From: a bacterium
Lineage (GTDB): Bacteria > SM23-31 > JAUVVT01
Direction of reading: 5' to 3'
Assembly (NCBI GenBank): GCA_030616165.1
Contig: JAUWXV010000053.1
Location: 1-17,377, forward strand
DNA length: 17,377 bases
A model generated the notes under the pieces. It was not told where the DNA came from. It ran no database searches and saw nothing but the letters and a program-made list of their open reading frames with translations. Within the stretch, counting starts at the first letter, position 1. Every line of letters begins with the position of its first letter. The position numbers and the translations under genes were made by a program. This document shows positions 7,697-15,818 of the stretch, one piece after another.

Positions 7697-9013
7697 TCAG
7701 TCGTAGTATTCTAATCCCAGATGGGTAATCAACTCTTCTCCCCGCAGATGCCTCAATGTATTTTTCAGTTTCATTAACTGAATAAATATATCATTTTCGG
7801 GATACAATTCTGGTGCACACATAGGAGCTTTAAAATAGAAAGATAGCCATTCCTGTATTCCCTTCATTCCCACTCTTTGAGAGAGGTCCATAAAGCGTGC
7901 TAAGTCAAGTACCAGAGGTGCAGCTAAAATACTATCTCTGCACAGAAAATTAACCTTTATTTGCATGGGATAACCCAACCAGCCAAAAATATCAATATTA
8001 TCCCAGCCTTCCTTACTGTCTCCACGCGGTGGATAATAATTAATCCGAATTTTATGATAGACATTGCTGTACAAGTCGGGATATTTATCCACCTGAAAAA
8101 TCTGGTCTAATACACCACCTTTTGAGACTTCTTTTGATTTGAATGATTCAGGGTCATCAAGGACTTCACCATCACGATTACCTAAAATATTCGTTGAAAA
8201 CCATCCTGTTAAACCGAGCAGTCTCGCCTTTATCCCCGGAGCCAGAAGTGTCTTCATAAAGGTTTGTCCGGTTTTATAATCTTTACCTGCGATTGGAACC
8301 TTTTTATCATTGGCAAAATCAATCATGGCAGGGATATCTACCGTCAGATTTGGAGCCCCATTAGCAAAAGGAACATTGCATGATATGGCAGCATAAGCAT
8401 ATATCTGGCTGGGGGCAATATCTGGTGAATTCTCTTTCAAGCCCTTTTCAAAAGTTTCAATTGACTGATGCACATGAGTGGGCTCACGGTAAACTTCAGT
8501 ACTGGCACACCAGACCATCACCATGCTTTCAACCTTTTTCGCCTCTTTAAAATTCTGAATATCTTCAATCAACTGCTGAGCAAGATCATATTTGTTTTCT
8601 CCTTTCTTTACATTCGGACCAGAAATCAATTTCACGTAATCATTGCTAAAAACTGCTTTCATTGGCTTTAAATCTTCCAGTTCCTCCCTTACCTGCTTCA
8701 ATAAATCCTCATTGAGGACTCCTGCTTTCAGAGCGGCTTCGTATGCATTATCCTCAAAAATATCCCAGCCTCCAAACTCAAGGTCTTTCAATTTTGCAAG
8801 GGGGACAAAATCTTTAATTTGCAGAACACGATTTTCAGTCCTTTTACCAAGACGGATAGTCCCTATCTCTGTAATTGAACCAATGGGTTTTGACAGCCCC
8901 TTTATTACTGCATGCACTCCAGCAACAAAAGTTGTGCTTACTGCACCTAAACCAGGCAATAATACACCTAATTTCCCTTTTGATTTCGGAATTTCAATTC
9001 CCTTTTGAATCAT
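7697..9013 (-). CDS. ino1: myo-Inositol-1-phosphate synthase (inositol-3-phosphate synthase)
   Basis: Converts D-glucose 6-phosphate to 1L-myo-inositol 1-phosphate in an NAD-dependent, redox-neutral cyclisation in the cytoplasm. It is the first step to inositol lipids, phosphorylated inositols or compatible solutes. Family motifs are clear: the Rossmann loop GLGAVSTT (21-28), AGKDYKTGQT (242-251), NILGNRDG (275-282), and the region WDNIDIFGWLGYPMQIKVNF (337-356) before DSILAAPLVLDL. At 438 residues it is a full-length bacterial form, longer than the roughly 360-residue actinobacterial type. A strong AAAGGAGG lies 5 bases before the ATG. The gene has its own terminator and lies 199 bases after the E1 gene, so it may be a separate unit or be read through from E1. 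Nothing here shows inositol catabolism or a PI synthase, so the product's fate is unknown. Confidence 0.93.
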   Translation of the reverse strand: MIQKGIEIPKSKGKLGVLLPGLGAVSTTFVAGVHAVIKGLSKPIGSITEIGTIRLGKRTENRVLQIKDFVPLAKLKDLEFGGWDIFEDNAYEAALKAGVLNEDLLKQVREELEDLKPMKAVFSNDYVKLISGPNVKKGENKYDLAQQLIEDIQNFKEAKKVESMVMVWCASTEVYREPTHVHQSIETFEKGLKENSPDIAPSQIYAYAAISCNVPFANGAPNLTVDIPAMIDFANDKKVPIAGKDYKTGQTFMKTLLAPGIKARLLGLTGWFSTNILGNRDGEVLDDPESFKSKEVSKGGVLDQIFQVDKYPDLYSNVYHKIRINYYPPRGDSKEGWDNIDIFGWLGYPMQIKVNFLCRDSILAAPLVLDLARFMDLSQRVGMKGIQEWLSFYFKAPMCAPELYPENDIFIQLMKLKNTLRHLRGEELITHLGLEYYD

Positions 9014-9103
9014 CTTAACCTCCTTTGATAAAATATTCCACTTCTATATTAATAGATTATTAGTAAAATATATTAATTCTCACCTTTATTTAAATTTTTT
9101 ATC

Positions 9104-9212
9104 ACCACGGAAACATAAAGAAATAGAGAATTTTAAAGATTATTTACAATACGTTTTATACCATCTTTAAGAACAGAAATATTTTTCCTATGTTTCTCTA
9201 CGCCTCTGCGGT
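9104..9212 (-). repeat. Degenerate inverted repeat directly after the E1 stop codon
   Basis: Two 25-base arms, 9104-9128 and 9188-9212, are inverted copies matching at 17 of 25 positions. Read as leftward RNA, five of the eight differences become G:U pairs. The result is a long imperfect hairpin with a loop of about 60 bases that begins at the first base after the E1 stop codon (9213-9215). Arm sequences such as ACCACGGAAACATAAAG resemble the dispersed 'ACCACAGAGACACAGAG'-type repeats I associate with several candidate-phylum genomes. It may protect mRNA 3' ends or be a decayed small mobile element. Confidence 0.55.
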
Positions 9213-11495
9213 TCATTTTTTCTCCCAAGCCAATAGTTTCCGTGCTTCAGAAACGATTCGATCCACACTTGGAATGTTATCATCCTCGAGCGTCTGAGCC
9301 ATTGGTGGCGGAATGTTCCGTGCTCCTACTATTTTTGGGGGTACTTTCAGGTCTTTGAATACCCTCTGCTGAATCTCATACAGGATATGTTCCCCGAAAC
9401 ATCCAATCTCTGGAGCTTGCAGCACAACCATTACCCTTCCTGTCTTTTTGGCAGAGCGTGCTAATGCTTCAATGTCCAATGGGATAAGTGTGCAAGGGTC
9501 CAAAACCTCAACCGATACGCCATCCTCCCGACTCAGGACTTCCGCTGCAGCCAATGAAGTATTCACCAGATTCAGATAACTTATAATAGTAAGGTCATTT
9601 CCCTCCCTTCGGACACGGGCTTCTCCGAGGGGAATTAGATACTCCTCCTCTGGAACAACATCTTTTTCTGTGTAAAGTAGTTGATGTTCAATAAACACTA
9701 CAGGATTGTTATCCCTGATAGACATTTTCAGCATACCTTTCACGTCATAAGCGGTAGATGGAGCCACTACCTTTAGCCCTGGAAATTGAGTAACAACTGC
9801 TTCCAGGCTCTGGGAATGCTGACCAGCATATCCTTTCCCTCCTCCGATGGTAGTGCGGATGACAAGTGGAATTTCTGCTTTTCCTCCAAACATATAACGG
9901 GTTTTTGCAACCTGATTTCCTAATTGATCCAAAGCCAGTGGTATAAAATCTATATACATTATTTCAACTACTGGACGTAAGCCTGCCATTGCTGCTCCGC
10001 ACCCAGTTCCTACAATTGCCGCTTCAGAAATGGGAGCATTGAATACTCGTTCCCTGCCAAAAATCCCGAATAGACCAACAGTTGCCTGAAAAGCACCACC
10101 ATAATCAGCAACGTCTTCTCCATAAAGAACTACACGACTGTCTCGAAGCATCTCCTCCGTGAGAGCCTCCTGGACGGCATGTCTATACATGATTTTCCCT
10201 TCACCATCCCTATTTAGATGACGAGGTTGTTTTAAAATAGCAACATGACGAAACTTTTCAGGAATATTCGTTTCTACAGCATCTGAAAAGAGCCCATCGT
10301 ATATATGAATTGGCTTTGGGTCTTTCCCCTTGGCGGCTTTTTCTGAAGCAATATAGATTCGTTTCTTTATCTGTTGATACCGCTCTTCCATTTCATCAAC
10401 CGTAAGAAGAGCATTTTTCTGCATATCCCGCTCCAGTTTTGCAATGCAATCCAGCGACTTCCAAACTTCTTCCTCTTTGGCAGACCTGTATGTTGTACGG
10501 AGATCACTGAGAGAGTGCCCCATATACCGATACGTCATACATTCTAATAAAACAGGTCCATGCCCAGCCTTTATAGTAGCGACAGCCCTTTTCACTGCAT
10601 CATATACCGCCAGAACATCCATCCCATTTACCACTTCAGCGTGCATGTTGTCTTGAGCAACGCCTGCACCCCTACGTGCCAGAAAATCGACTCCCGTGAC
10701 TTCTCCAAAAGTCTGACCTGTCATTCCATACTGATTGTTTTCAATAATAAAAATGACCGGTAAACCCAATTTAAATTGTTTCTGGGCTGCAAAGTTCATA
10801 GCTTCAAGTGAAATTCCATTACAATTAGCGCCATCACCAACCAGAGAGGCTACTACTCTTCCTCGCTGGAGTTTTGATTCCGCTAATGCTGCTCCTGAGG
10901 CTATAGCAAAACTACCACCAACGATGGCATTCGCTCCCAGATGACCTACATTGAAATCGGCGATATGCATCCCTCCTCCCCTTCCACGACAATATCCTTC
11001 CTCTTTCCCGAATAATTCAGCAGCGGTTTTTAACAAATGTATATCAATAGCTTCGGGTAATAATTCTTCATGTGATTGGCAGGTATATTCTCTGCCGAGA
11101 AACTTGCATACCTCCTCAACAGACATTTTATAAAGCGCACAAAGCCCTTTGGCGATTGAATGTCCATGCCCCCGATGAGTGCTGGTAATATAATCGTCAG
11201 GCTTAAGATTCGCAATAACTCCAACAGCAACCGCCTCCTGACCAATAGAAAGGTGTGTAGCACCAACGAATTTGAATCCATCTACAGGTATAAACTTACC
11301 ACTTTTGAGTTCAACTATCATCTTCTCAAAAGACCTGATTGTTAGCATAGTTTCCAACATACGAAACACATCTTCTCTGGTAAGCCTCACTCCAAGTTCA
11401 TTTTTTAAAGTTCCCTGATACTGAAAACACGGGATAGGCTCAAAGGTTGCCTCCCTCGGCATAAAATCCGGTATAATATCTAATTCTTTAACCAT
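9213..11495 (-). CDS. Fused E1 alpha-beta subunit of a thiamine-diphosphate 2-oxo acid (or acetoin) dehydrogenase
   Basis: The E1 component decarboxylates a 2-oxo acid (or cleaves acetoin) on thiamine diphosphate and passes the acyl group to lipoyl-E2. Alpha and beta chains, usually two genes, are one 760-residue protein here. The alpha part (about 38-390) has HRGHGHSIAKG (107-117), GRGGGMH (171-177) and the cofactor motif GDG (220-222) to NN (253-254). The beta part (about 430-755) has GEDVADYGGAF (459-469), Glu491 in ISEAAIVG and His560 in GQHSQS. AAGGGA precedes the ATG. The alpha cofactor motif reads GDGANCNG rather than the usual GDGAANQG. No E2, E3 or lipoyl enzyme is in the window, so partners must lie elsewhere. 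The substrate (pyruvate, branched-chain 2-oxo acid or acetoin) cannot be decided. Its base composition is noticeably GC-richer than the flanking AT-rich genes. Confidence 0.88.
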   Translation of the reverse strand: MVKELDIIPDFMPREATFEPIPCFQYQGTLKNELGVRLTREDVFRMLETMLTIRSFEKMIVELKSGKFIPVDGFKFVGATHLSIGQEAVAVGVIANLKPDDYITSTHRGHGHSIAKGLCALYKMSVEEVCKFLGREYTCQSHEELLPEAIDIHLLKTAAELFGKEEGYCRGRGGGMHIADFNVGHLGANAIVGGSFAIASGAALAESKLQRGRVVASLVGDGANCNGISLEAMNFAAQKQFKLGLPVIFIIENNQYGMTGQTFGEVTGVDFLARRGAGVAQDNMHAEVVNGMDVLAVYDAVKRAVATIKAGHGPVLLECMTYRYMGHSLSDLRTTYRSAKEEEVWKSLDCIAKLERDMQKNALLTVDEMEERYQQIKKRIYIASEKAAKGKDPKPIHIYDGLFSDAVETNIPEKFRHVAILKQPRHLNRDGEGKIMYRHAVQEALTEEMLRDSRVVLYGEDVADYGGAFQATVGLFGIFGRERVFNAPISEAAIVGTGCGAAMAGLRPVVEIMYIDFIPLALDQLGNQVAKTRYMFGGKAEIPLVIRTTIGGGKGYAGQHSQSLEAVVTQFPGLKVVAPSTAYDVKGMLKMSIRDNNPVVFIEHQLLYTEKDVVPEEEYLIPLGEARVRREGNDLTIISYLNLVNTSLAAAEVLSREDGVSVEVLDPCTLIPLDIEALARSAKKTGRVMVVLQAPEIGCFGEHILYEIQQRVFKDLKVPPKIVGARNIPPPMAQTLEDDNIPSVDRIVSEARKLLAWEKK

Positions 11496-11967
11496 AATAA
11501 GTCCCTTCTATATATTTTTTATCTCGAAAACTTTAAATATATCCATTGAAATTAGTTGAATAATTAATGTTTATTAAATTATTATTAATGAAAATACATT
11601 TATAAATTTAATAAGAAATCCGATATGGCGGAAAGAACAATTTGGTTTAAATAATTTAGAATTGTGAAAAGAAAGACAATAAATCATTCTGTTGTTTTAA
11701 ATTGTTATTGCACTTTATTCATCAAAATTTTTTAAAAATAATAATACACTCGATTGCACAGTCTTTTAAATAATCACAATTTATTATAATTACACAATTT
11801 ATTGACAGAATAATCATTTGTCTTAATACAACATTATGCAATATGTAAAGAATAATTAATTTTTTCTTAAATGTCAAGTATAAAATTAATTTTTATTTCT
11901 TCAAGGAAATCATTAAGCTATCCTGATTTATTCACAAATCCTATTTTTTTCATTCTGAAAAACGGAC
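11496..11967. other. AT-rich intergenic region upstream of the E1 gene
   Basis: No gene is supported in either direction; it should contain the E1 promoter, but no clear minus-strand -35/-10 pair was found. One dyad stands out: TCCGATATGGCGGA (11619-11632), with TCCG/CGGA half-sites about 125 bases upstream of the E1 start. It is the only GC-containing dyad in an otherwise A/T region, so it is a possible operator. Confidence 0.35.
11802..11829 (+). promoter_or_regulatory. Promoter-like sequence pointing right, no gene downstream
   Basis: A perfect TTGACA (11802-11807) is followed 16 bases later by TAATAC (11824-11829) on the + strand. The following ~700 bases hold no protein gene on this strand, only the structured repeats at 11968-12062 and 12282-12380. 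If active it would make a non-coding transcript running toward the 3' end of the LacI gene. A chance match is quite possible in such AT-rich DNA. Confidence 0.25.
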
Positions 11968-12062
11968 TGTCATTCTGAACCCCGTGCTGAACTTGATTCA
12001 GTATTGTTTCGGAATCTATCTTCGGATTTCATATTAGATCCTGAAACGAGTTCAAGATGACA
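11968..12062. repeat. Nested inverted-repeat element (two concentric stems)
   Basis: Outer arms TGTCATTCTGAAC (11968-11980) and GTTCAAGATGACA (12050-12062) are inverted copies with 2 differences in 13. Inner arms GTTTCGGAATCT (12006-12017) and AGATCCTGAAAC (12036-12047) are inverted copies with 2 differences in 12. The phrases 'GTCATTCTGAA' and 'GATCCTGAAACGAGTTCA' resemble dispersed intergenic repeats I associate with metagenome-assembled genomes. It is non-coding; an open frame across it on the minus strand has no support. It may be a small non-autonomous mobile element or a relic. Confidence 0.6.
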
Positions 12063-12281
12063 ATAGTAGCGAAACTCAACATTGTTTCAGAGGCAATTCT
12101 ACAGTAGGGTCTACCGAAAAAGTTACAGAGACCATATAAGTACTTGATATTATGACAATTATTTATTATATTGAAGTAATTCATAAGGTTAAAAATGCAC
12201 ATAAATTTCAAACTAACCTGAAAAAAGCTTGCACTTTAATATAAAAATTACTCCAATTTTTAGTTGACCTTAATTAAGATT

Positions 12282-12380
12282 GTAGGGGCGGATTTATCCG
12301 CCCGAATTCATTTTGCTGTTACTGCTTAAGACCGTATTCATTAATTATTCAACAAGAAGGGCGGGTAAACCCGCCCCTAC
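12282..12380. repeat. Paired GC-rich hairpins in inverted orientation (REP/BIME-like)
   Basis: Two 22-base arms, 12282-12303 (GTAGGGGCGG...) and 12359-12380 (...CCGCCCCTAC), are inverted copies with only 2 differences. Each arm is itself a hairpin with a 7-bp stem: GGGCGGA/TCCGCCC with loop TTTA, and GGGCGGG/CCCGCCC with loop TAAA. The two differences fall on the two partners of the loop-closing pair (A-T in one, G-C in the other). That is a compensatory change. The arms stand out strongly in surrounding AT-rich DNA. The head-to-head arrangement is that of REP-type or BIME elements; no REP transposase is in the window. Confidence 0.75.
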
Positions 12381-12512
12381 GGATTTAGCATTGATAATTT
12401 GTGCGAAAAGGGATTTAATATAAATAATTTCTTTTTTCAGTAAACCCTATAGTAATTTTAATAGTATCAAAAATACTCCTAATAAAATAAAGAATTTTAT
12501 GAATTATTCAGG

Positions 12513-13538
12513 TTATATAGACTTGCATGATTCTCTCAGGATTAAATCGGGCTGAAGAACCACATGTTGTTTATATTTTGGTTGGTTTTTGGACAATTTT
12601 TTAATAAGAATATTAAAAGCCTCCTCAGCAAGTTTTTCTTGAGGTATCCGAATAGTGGTAATTGGAATCCTCCATAAATTCATTGTGTCCTGGACATCAT
12701 CATACATTATAAAAGATACATCATGAGGAATTCTAATTTTTAGTTCATACAATGCATTCAATGCTCCAACAGCAATCATATTATTAGCAGCGAAAATTGC
12801 TGTCGGTTTTTCCTTCAAGTTATTAAAAATCAATTTAATATAGTAGTATCCGGTAGATTTAGTAAAATCTTTCTGATATACTAAAGATTCATCTATATCT
12901 ATCTCCGAATCTTTAAGTGCTTTTTTGTAGCCTTCTAATCTATCACTACTGGAGGTCGCCTCAGGTAATCCACCTATAAATCCGATTTTCTCATGACCAA
13001 TAGATATTAAATATTTAATTGCATTATATGTTCCCCTCATATTATTGACAACTACATAATCTGTATCCAAATTTTTAAAATATCTGTCAATTAAAACAAA
13101 TGGATAATCTATTTTCAATAACTCCTTCAAATGTTCGTATTTTTGCTGTACAGGGCAGATTATTAATCCATCCACCTTTCTGTTTAACAATATATTAATA
13201 TACCTGATTTCATTCTCTTGTTCATCATTTGTATTGCATTGTATTAAATTATAATTATGTTTTTGAGCCATATTTTCTATAGTATAAGAAATAGATGACC
13301 AAAAAGGATTTGTTATGTCCGTAATAATCATCCCAACAGTATCTGTTTTCTGTAAATAGAAACTTCGTGCTAATAAATTTGGTTGATATTTATGTTTCTC
13401 GGCTATCCCACAAATTTTCTCAATTGTTTCTTGCTTATATTTATATTTATGGGAAGATTTTTTCCCACTTAAGATTCTCGAGACAGTGGATCTGGATACC
13501 CCGGCTAACTTTGCTATTTCTGATTGTGTAATTCCCAT
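12513..13538 (-). CDS. LacI-family transcriptional regulator
   Basis: A 341-residue repressor-type regulator. Residues 3-25 form the LacI helix-turn-helix (ITQSEIAKLAGVSRSTVSRI). The hinge helix is marked by YQPNLLARSF (about 51-60). The stretch between the two is slightly longer than usual and lysine-rich (SGKKSSHKYKYK). The rest is the periplasmic-binding-protein-like sensor domain, with VGMIITDITNPFW after residue 66 and the typical effector-binding and dimer motifs through DVSFIMYDD to the end. Such proteins bind a sugar or sugar phosphate and leave a palindromic operator. Candidate targets are the E1 gene about 1 kb downstream, the synthase and the aldolase/SorE operon; no repeated operator was found to prove this. 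The ribosome binding site is weak. The DUF2723 gene lies upstream in the same direction with a 99-base gap. Confidence 0.9.
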   Translation of the reverse strand: MGITQSEIAKLAGVSRSTVSRILSGKKSSHKYKYKQETIEKICGIAEKHKYQPNLLARSFYLQKTDTVGMIITDITNPFWSSISYTIENMAQKHNYNLIQCNTNDEQENEIRYINILLNRKVDGLIICPVQQKYEHLKELLKIDYPFVLIDRYFKNLDTDYVVVNNMRGTYNAIKYLISIGHEKIGFIGGLPEATSSSDRLEGYKKALKDSEIDIDESLVYQKDFTKSTGYYYIKLIFNNLKEKPTAIFAANNMIAVGALNALYELKIRIPHDVSFIMYDDVQDTMNLWRIPITTIRIPQEKLAEEAFNILIKKLSKNQPKYKQHVVLQPDLILRESCKSI

Positions 13539-13569
13539 ATTATATATCTCAATAGTCTATTTTTGTGCT

Positions 13570-13598
13570 AAAATAATAATTTTTTCATTATAAATCAA
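13570..13598 (-). promoter_or_regulatory. Predicted promoter of the LacI-family gene
   Basis: On the minus strand TTGATT (13593-13598) lies 17 bases from TATTTT (13570-13575), about 35 bases before the repressor start. An overlapping perfect TATAAT (13587-13592) is an alternative -10 but lacks a good -35. The match is modest in very AT-rich DNA. Confidence 0.3.
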
Positions 13599-13637
13599 AT
13601 TTATTTTTATATTCTTCATAATTTTACTCACAGACTT

Positions 13638-15713
13638 TTAATCATTATTATTCTTAAGAATTTTTTCAAAGTGTCTTACAAATTTATTTTGACTATCAGA
13701 ATATCTCCAATCGGGCAATTTTTCATTCATAATATTAAACAATTCTTTTGCCTTTTCCTTATTGCAGAGATTAATATAATGCTCTATAAGCTGGATAAAA
13801 ACATGCCTGAAATTATTGTATAATAATATAGTACCTTTATCTAACTGAATATCCGGGTTATTGAAATATCTAAATCTATATATTTGCACGAGATTCTTTT
13901 CAAGTGCTTCCGGTAAAATATCTTTTCCTTCTACAAGTAAAAGTTTGTTGACGATACCCACACAACTCAGGTAATTTTGTAATCCTATACGATTTTGCGG
14001 AGAAACTGTAGATGAAAAATAAACAGGCCTTTCCCATTTGTTTTCCCTTAAAAATGATAATAATACCCTATCCTGAATTAAAATTAAATTTTTATTGCGG
14101 GTTTTTCTGCCTTCATATGTAAAAATTAGCGAATCTTTTATCGAGTTATCAAAAGCAGGTGGAGGAATTTTAACTAATATCGGTTTATCCAGTGGAAAGG
14201 GAGAAAGTTTATCCGCGTTTATAATAGATGAACCAACAGGAAATGAGTAAGGTTCTTTAATGAGCCGTTCTAAATAAAACCGGGCATTCAGCAAGCTTAA
14301 ATTTGCCACACATATATCAGTGCGAAATCCTTCTACATTCTGTAAATACCATAACGGGTATGTGTCATTGTCTCCATTTGTAAATAATACTGCATCCTTT
14401 TCACAACCGCTTAAAATATTATATGCAAAATCAACAGGGAAATAATATTTGTTTCTATTGCATTTATCCCAGTTTGAGACAATAATGTTTAAAGGTAATA
14501 ATATAAAACTAATAATTGTTAATATATAAAGCGCAATCCTTTTGGCATTATCGGTATTTTTAAGTATCCCAAATATAATATTGTAGAAAAAGTAAATCCC
14601 TATTCCAATCCATATAGTGAATATATAGAAAGACGGTATAAAAAGCCTGTCTATTTCACGAATCCTGTGAAAACCGTCAACTACATTTGAGTAAAATATT
14701 AAAACTATCGAATAAAGGGTAAAAATAATTAATATAAGAATCCAGCTTTTAAAGTTCTTTATAATGTTGTAAAAAAACCCAAAAATCCCAAGAATTAATG
14801 GCATCCCTAATAAAATAGATATATGATATAAAGCATTTGGTTCTCCTTTGCCCAAAAAATTCCAGCCGAAATATCTAAGATACATAAATTTAATTTGATA
14901 ATCCCAGAGGGGAGCCCTTCTATTAAACAGGTTTAAAAAATTTGATTCTTTAATATACATTTCCATATTTATCCAGGATATCAATCCTTCCAAGGTACCT
15001 GTATTACCAACATCAGTTGGTAGATAATGCTGCGCACGGACCAGAAGATAAAGATGGATTGTCAAGCTTGTAAAATAAACTAAAACCATTACTCCCCAAA
15101 ATTTATAATTGAATAAATATTTTCTTAAAGGAAAAATGAGTAGAATAAGAATTACCGGAATAAATGGGGTATTCAATCGATGGGCAGAAAAATCGATTCC
15201 CATGATAAAAACGAGTAAGAGAAACAGCTTTACCTTTTTGCGTTCGTCATCTTCAAACCAGATTAAAACAGCACAGAGAAGAATAATACCTGTCAGTAAT
15301 AGTCCTAAAGTATATACCCTCGAAACATGTGCTTCAATCCAGATACTGTACAGAAAGGGAATAGACAAAGCGGTTATGAATGAAACAATATTCGCCCACT
15401 CATTTTTATGCGTTTGAAATTTGTTCAGAATAATCGACAGGGTATAATAAAAGCAAACAGCAGCAAAGGATGTTGATACAATGTTTACCAATGTTATTGC
15501 CTTTATTGCTGGAAGAAAGAAGAAAATAATTGTAAATAAACGACCAAGTAAAATATATAAAATCGATCCTCCGGGACTGGGAATACCCAAGTTGTAAGCC
15601 TTGGCAGCGTAATTGCCGCTGTCCCACCATCCGATAGATGGATGGGAGGTGTAAAGAAGAATTACAAAAGTTGAAGCAAATAGGATAATCGGAAAATATT
15701 TTTTAAAAGGCAT
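13638..15713 (-). CDS. DUF2723 (TMEM260-like) multi-pass membrane protein, predicted protein O-glycosyltransferase type
   Basis: A 691-residue integral membrane protein with many hydrophobic segments in roughly residues 1-430, then a soluble C-terminal part. The first loop carries the family signature WWDSGNYAAKAYNLGIPSPG, whose acidic residue parallels the catalytic Asp of GT-C mannosyltransferases. The C-terminal part has the typical TNGDNDTYPLWYLQ and NKWERPVYFSSTVS motifs and ends in a TPR-like helical stretch. The eukaryotic relative TMEM260 is an O-mannosyltransferase; the bacterial role is inferred. The usual HPPG after the signature is SPGG here. Start choice: an in-frame GTG at 15776 adds 21 residues, but its GAGGA abuts the start with no spacing. 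The ATG at 15713 leaves a normal short basic N-terminus before the first membrane segment, so I prefer it. Relation to the sugar genes is not evident. Confidence 0.85.
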   Translation of the reverse strand: MPFKKYFPIILFASTFVILLYTSHPSIGWWDSGNYAAKAYNLGIPSPGGSILYILLGRLFTIIFFFLPAIKAITLVNIVSTSFAAVCFYYTLSIILNKFQTHKNEWANIVSFITALSIPFLYSIWIEAHVSRVYTLGLLLTGIILLCAVLIWFEDDERKKVKLFLLLVFIMGIDFSAHRLNTPFIPVILILLIFPLRKYLFNYKFWGVMVLVYFTSLTIHLYLLVRAQHYLPTDVGNTGTLEGLISWINMEMYIKESNFLNLFNRRAPLWDYQIKFMYLRYFGWNFLGKGEPNALYHISILLGMPLILGIFGFFYNIIKNFKSWILILIIFTLYSIVLIFYSNVVDGFHRIREIDRLFIPSFYIFTIWIGIGIYFFYNIIFGILKNTDNAKRIALYILTIISFILLPLNIIVSNWDKCNRNKYYFPVDFAYNILSGCEKDAVLFTNGDNDTYPLWYLQNVEGFRTDICVANLSLLNARFYLERLIKEPYSFPVGSSIINADKLSPFPLDKPILVKIPPPAFDNSIKDSLIFTYEGRKTRNKNLILIQDRVLLSFLRENKWERPVYFSSTVSPQNRIGLQNYLSCVGIVNKLLLVEGKDILPEALEKNLVQIYRFRYFNNPDIQLDKGTILLYNNFRHVFIQLIEHYINLCNKEKAKELFNIMNEKLPDWRYSDSQNKFVRHFEKILKNNND

Positions 15714-15818
15714 GTTTACCCATTTATGATTAACATTATTTGTTATTATACAGACTGAAGGGAAAAAAGGATTCACTCCTCACGAATCAAAAATGATAAG
15801 ATTAATAACTGTAGATTG

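Noticed and set aside
7697-9013. Inositol catabolism cluster
   Set aside because: The gene is a synthase, not a dehydrogenase or dehydratase, and the iol genes (iolB, C, D, E, G) are not present, so a degradation pathway is not supported.
12029-12211. Short minus-strand open frame of 60 codons in the gap between LacI and E1
   Set aside because: It overlaps the nested inverted repeat, so its sequence is explained by that element. It has no ribosome binding site and the predicted peptide has no recognisable features.
12282-12380. Reading the GC-rich twin hairpins as a terminator for the LacI gene
   Set aside because: The stems are strong, but neither is followed by a T-run on the minus strand, and the pair lies more than 130 bases after the stop. 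A REP-like repeat explains the symmetry and covariation better.
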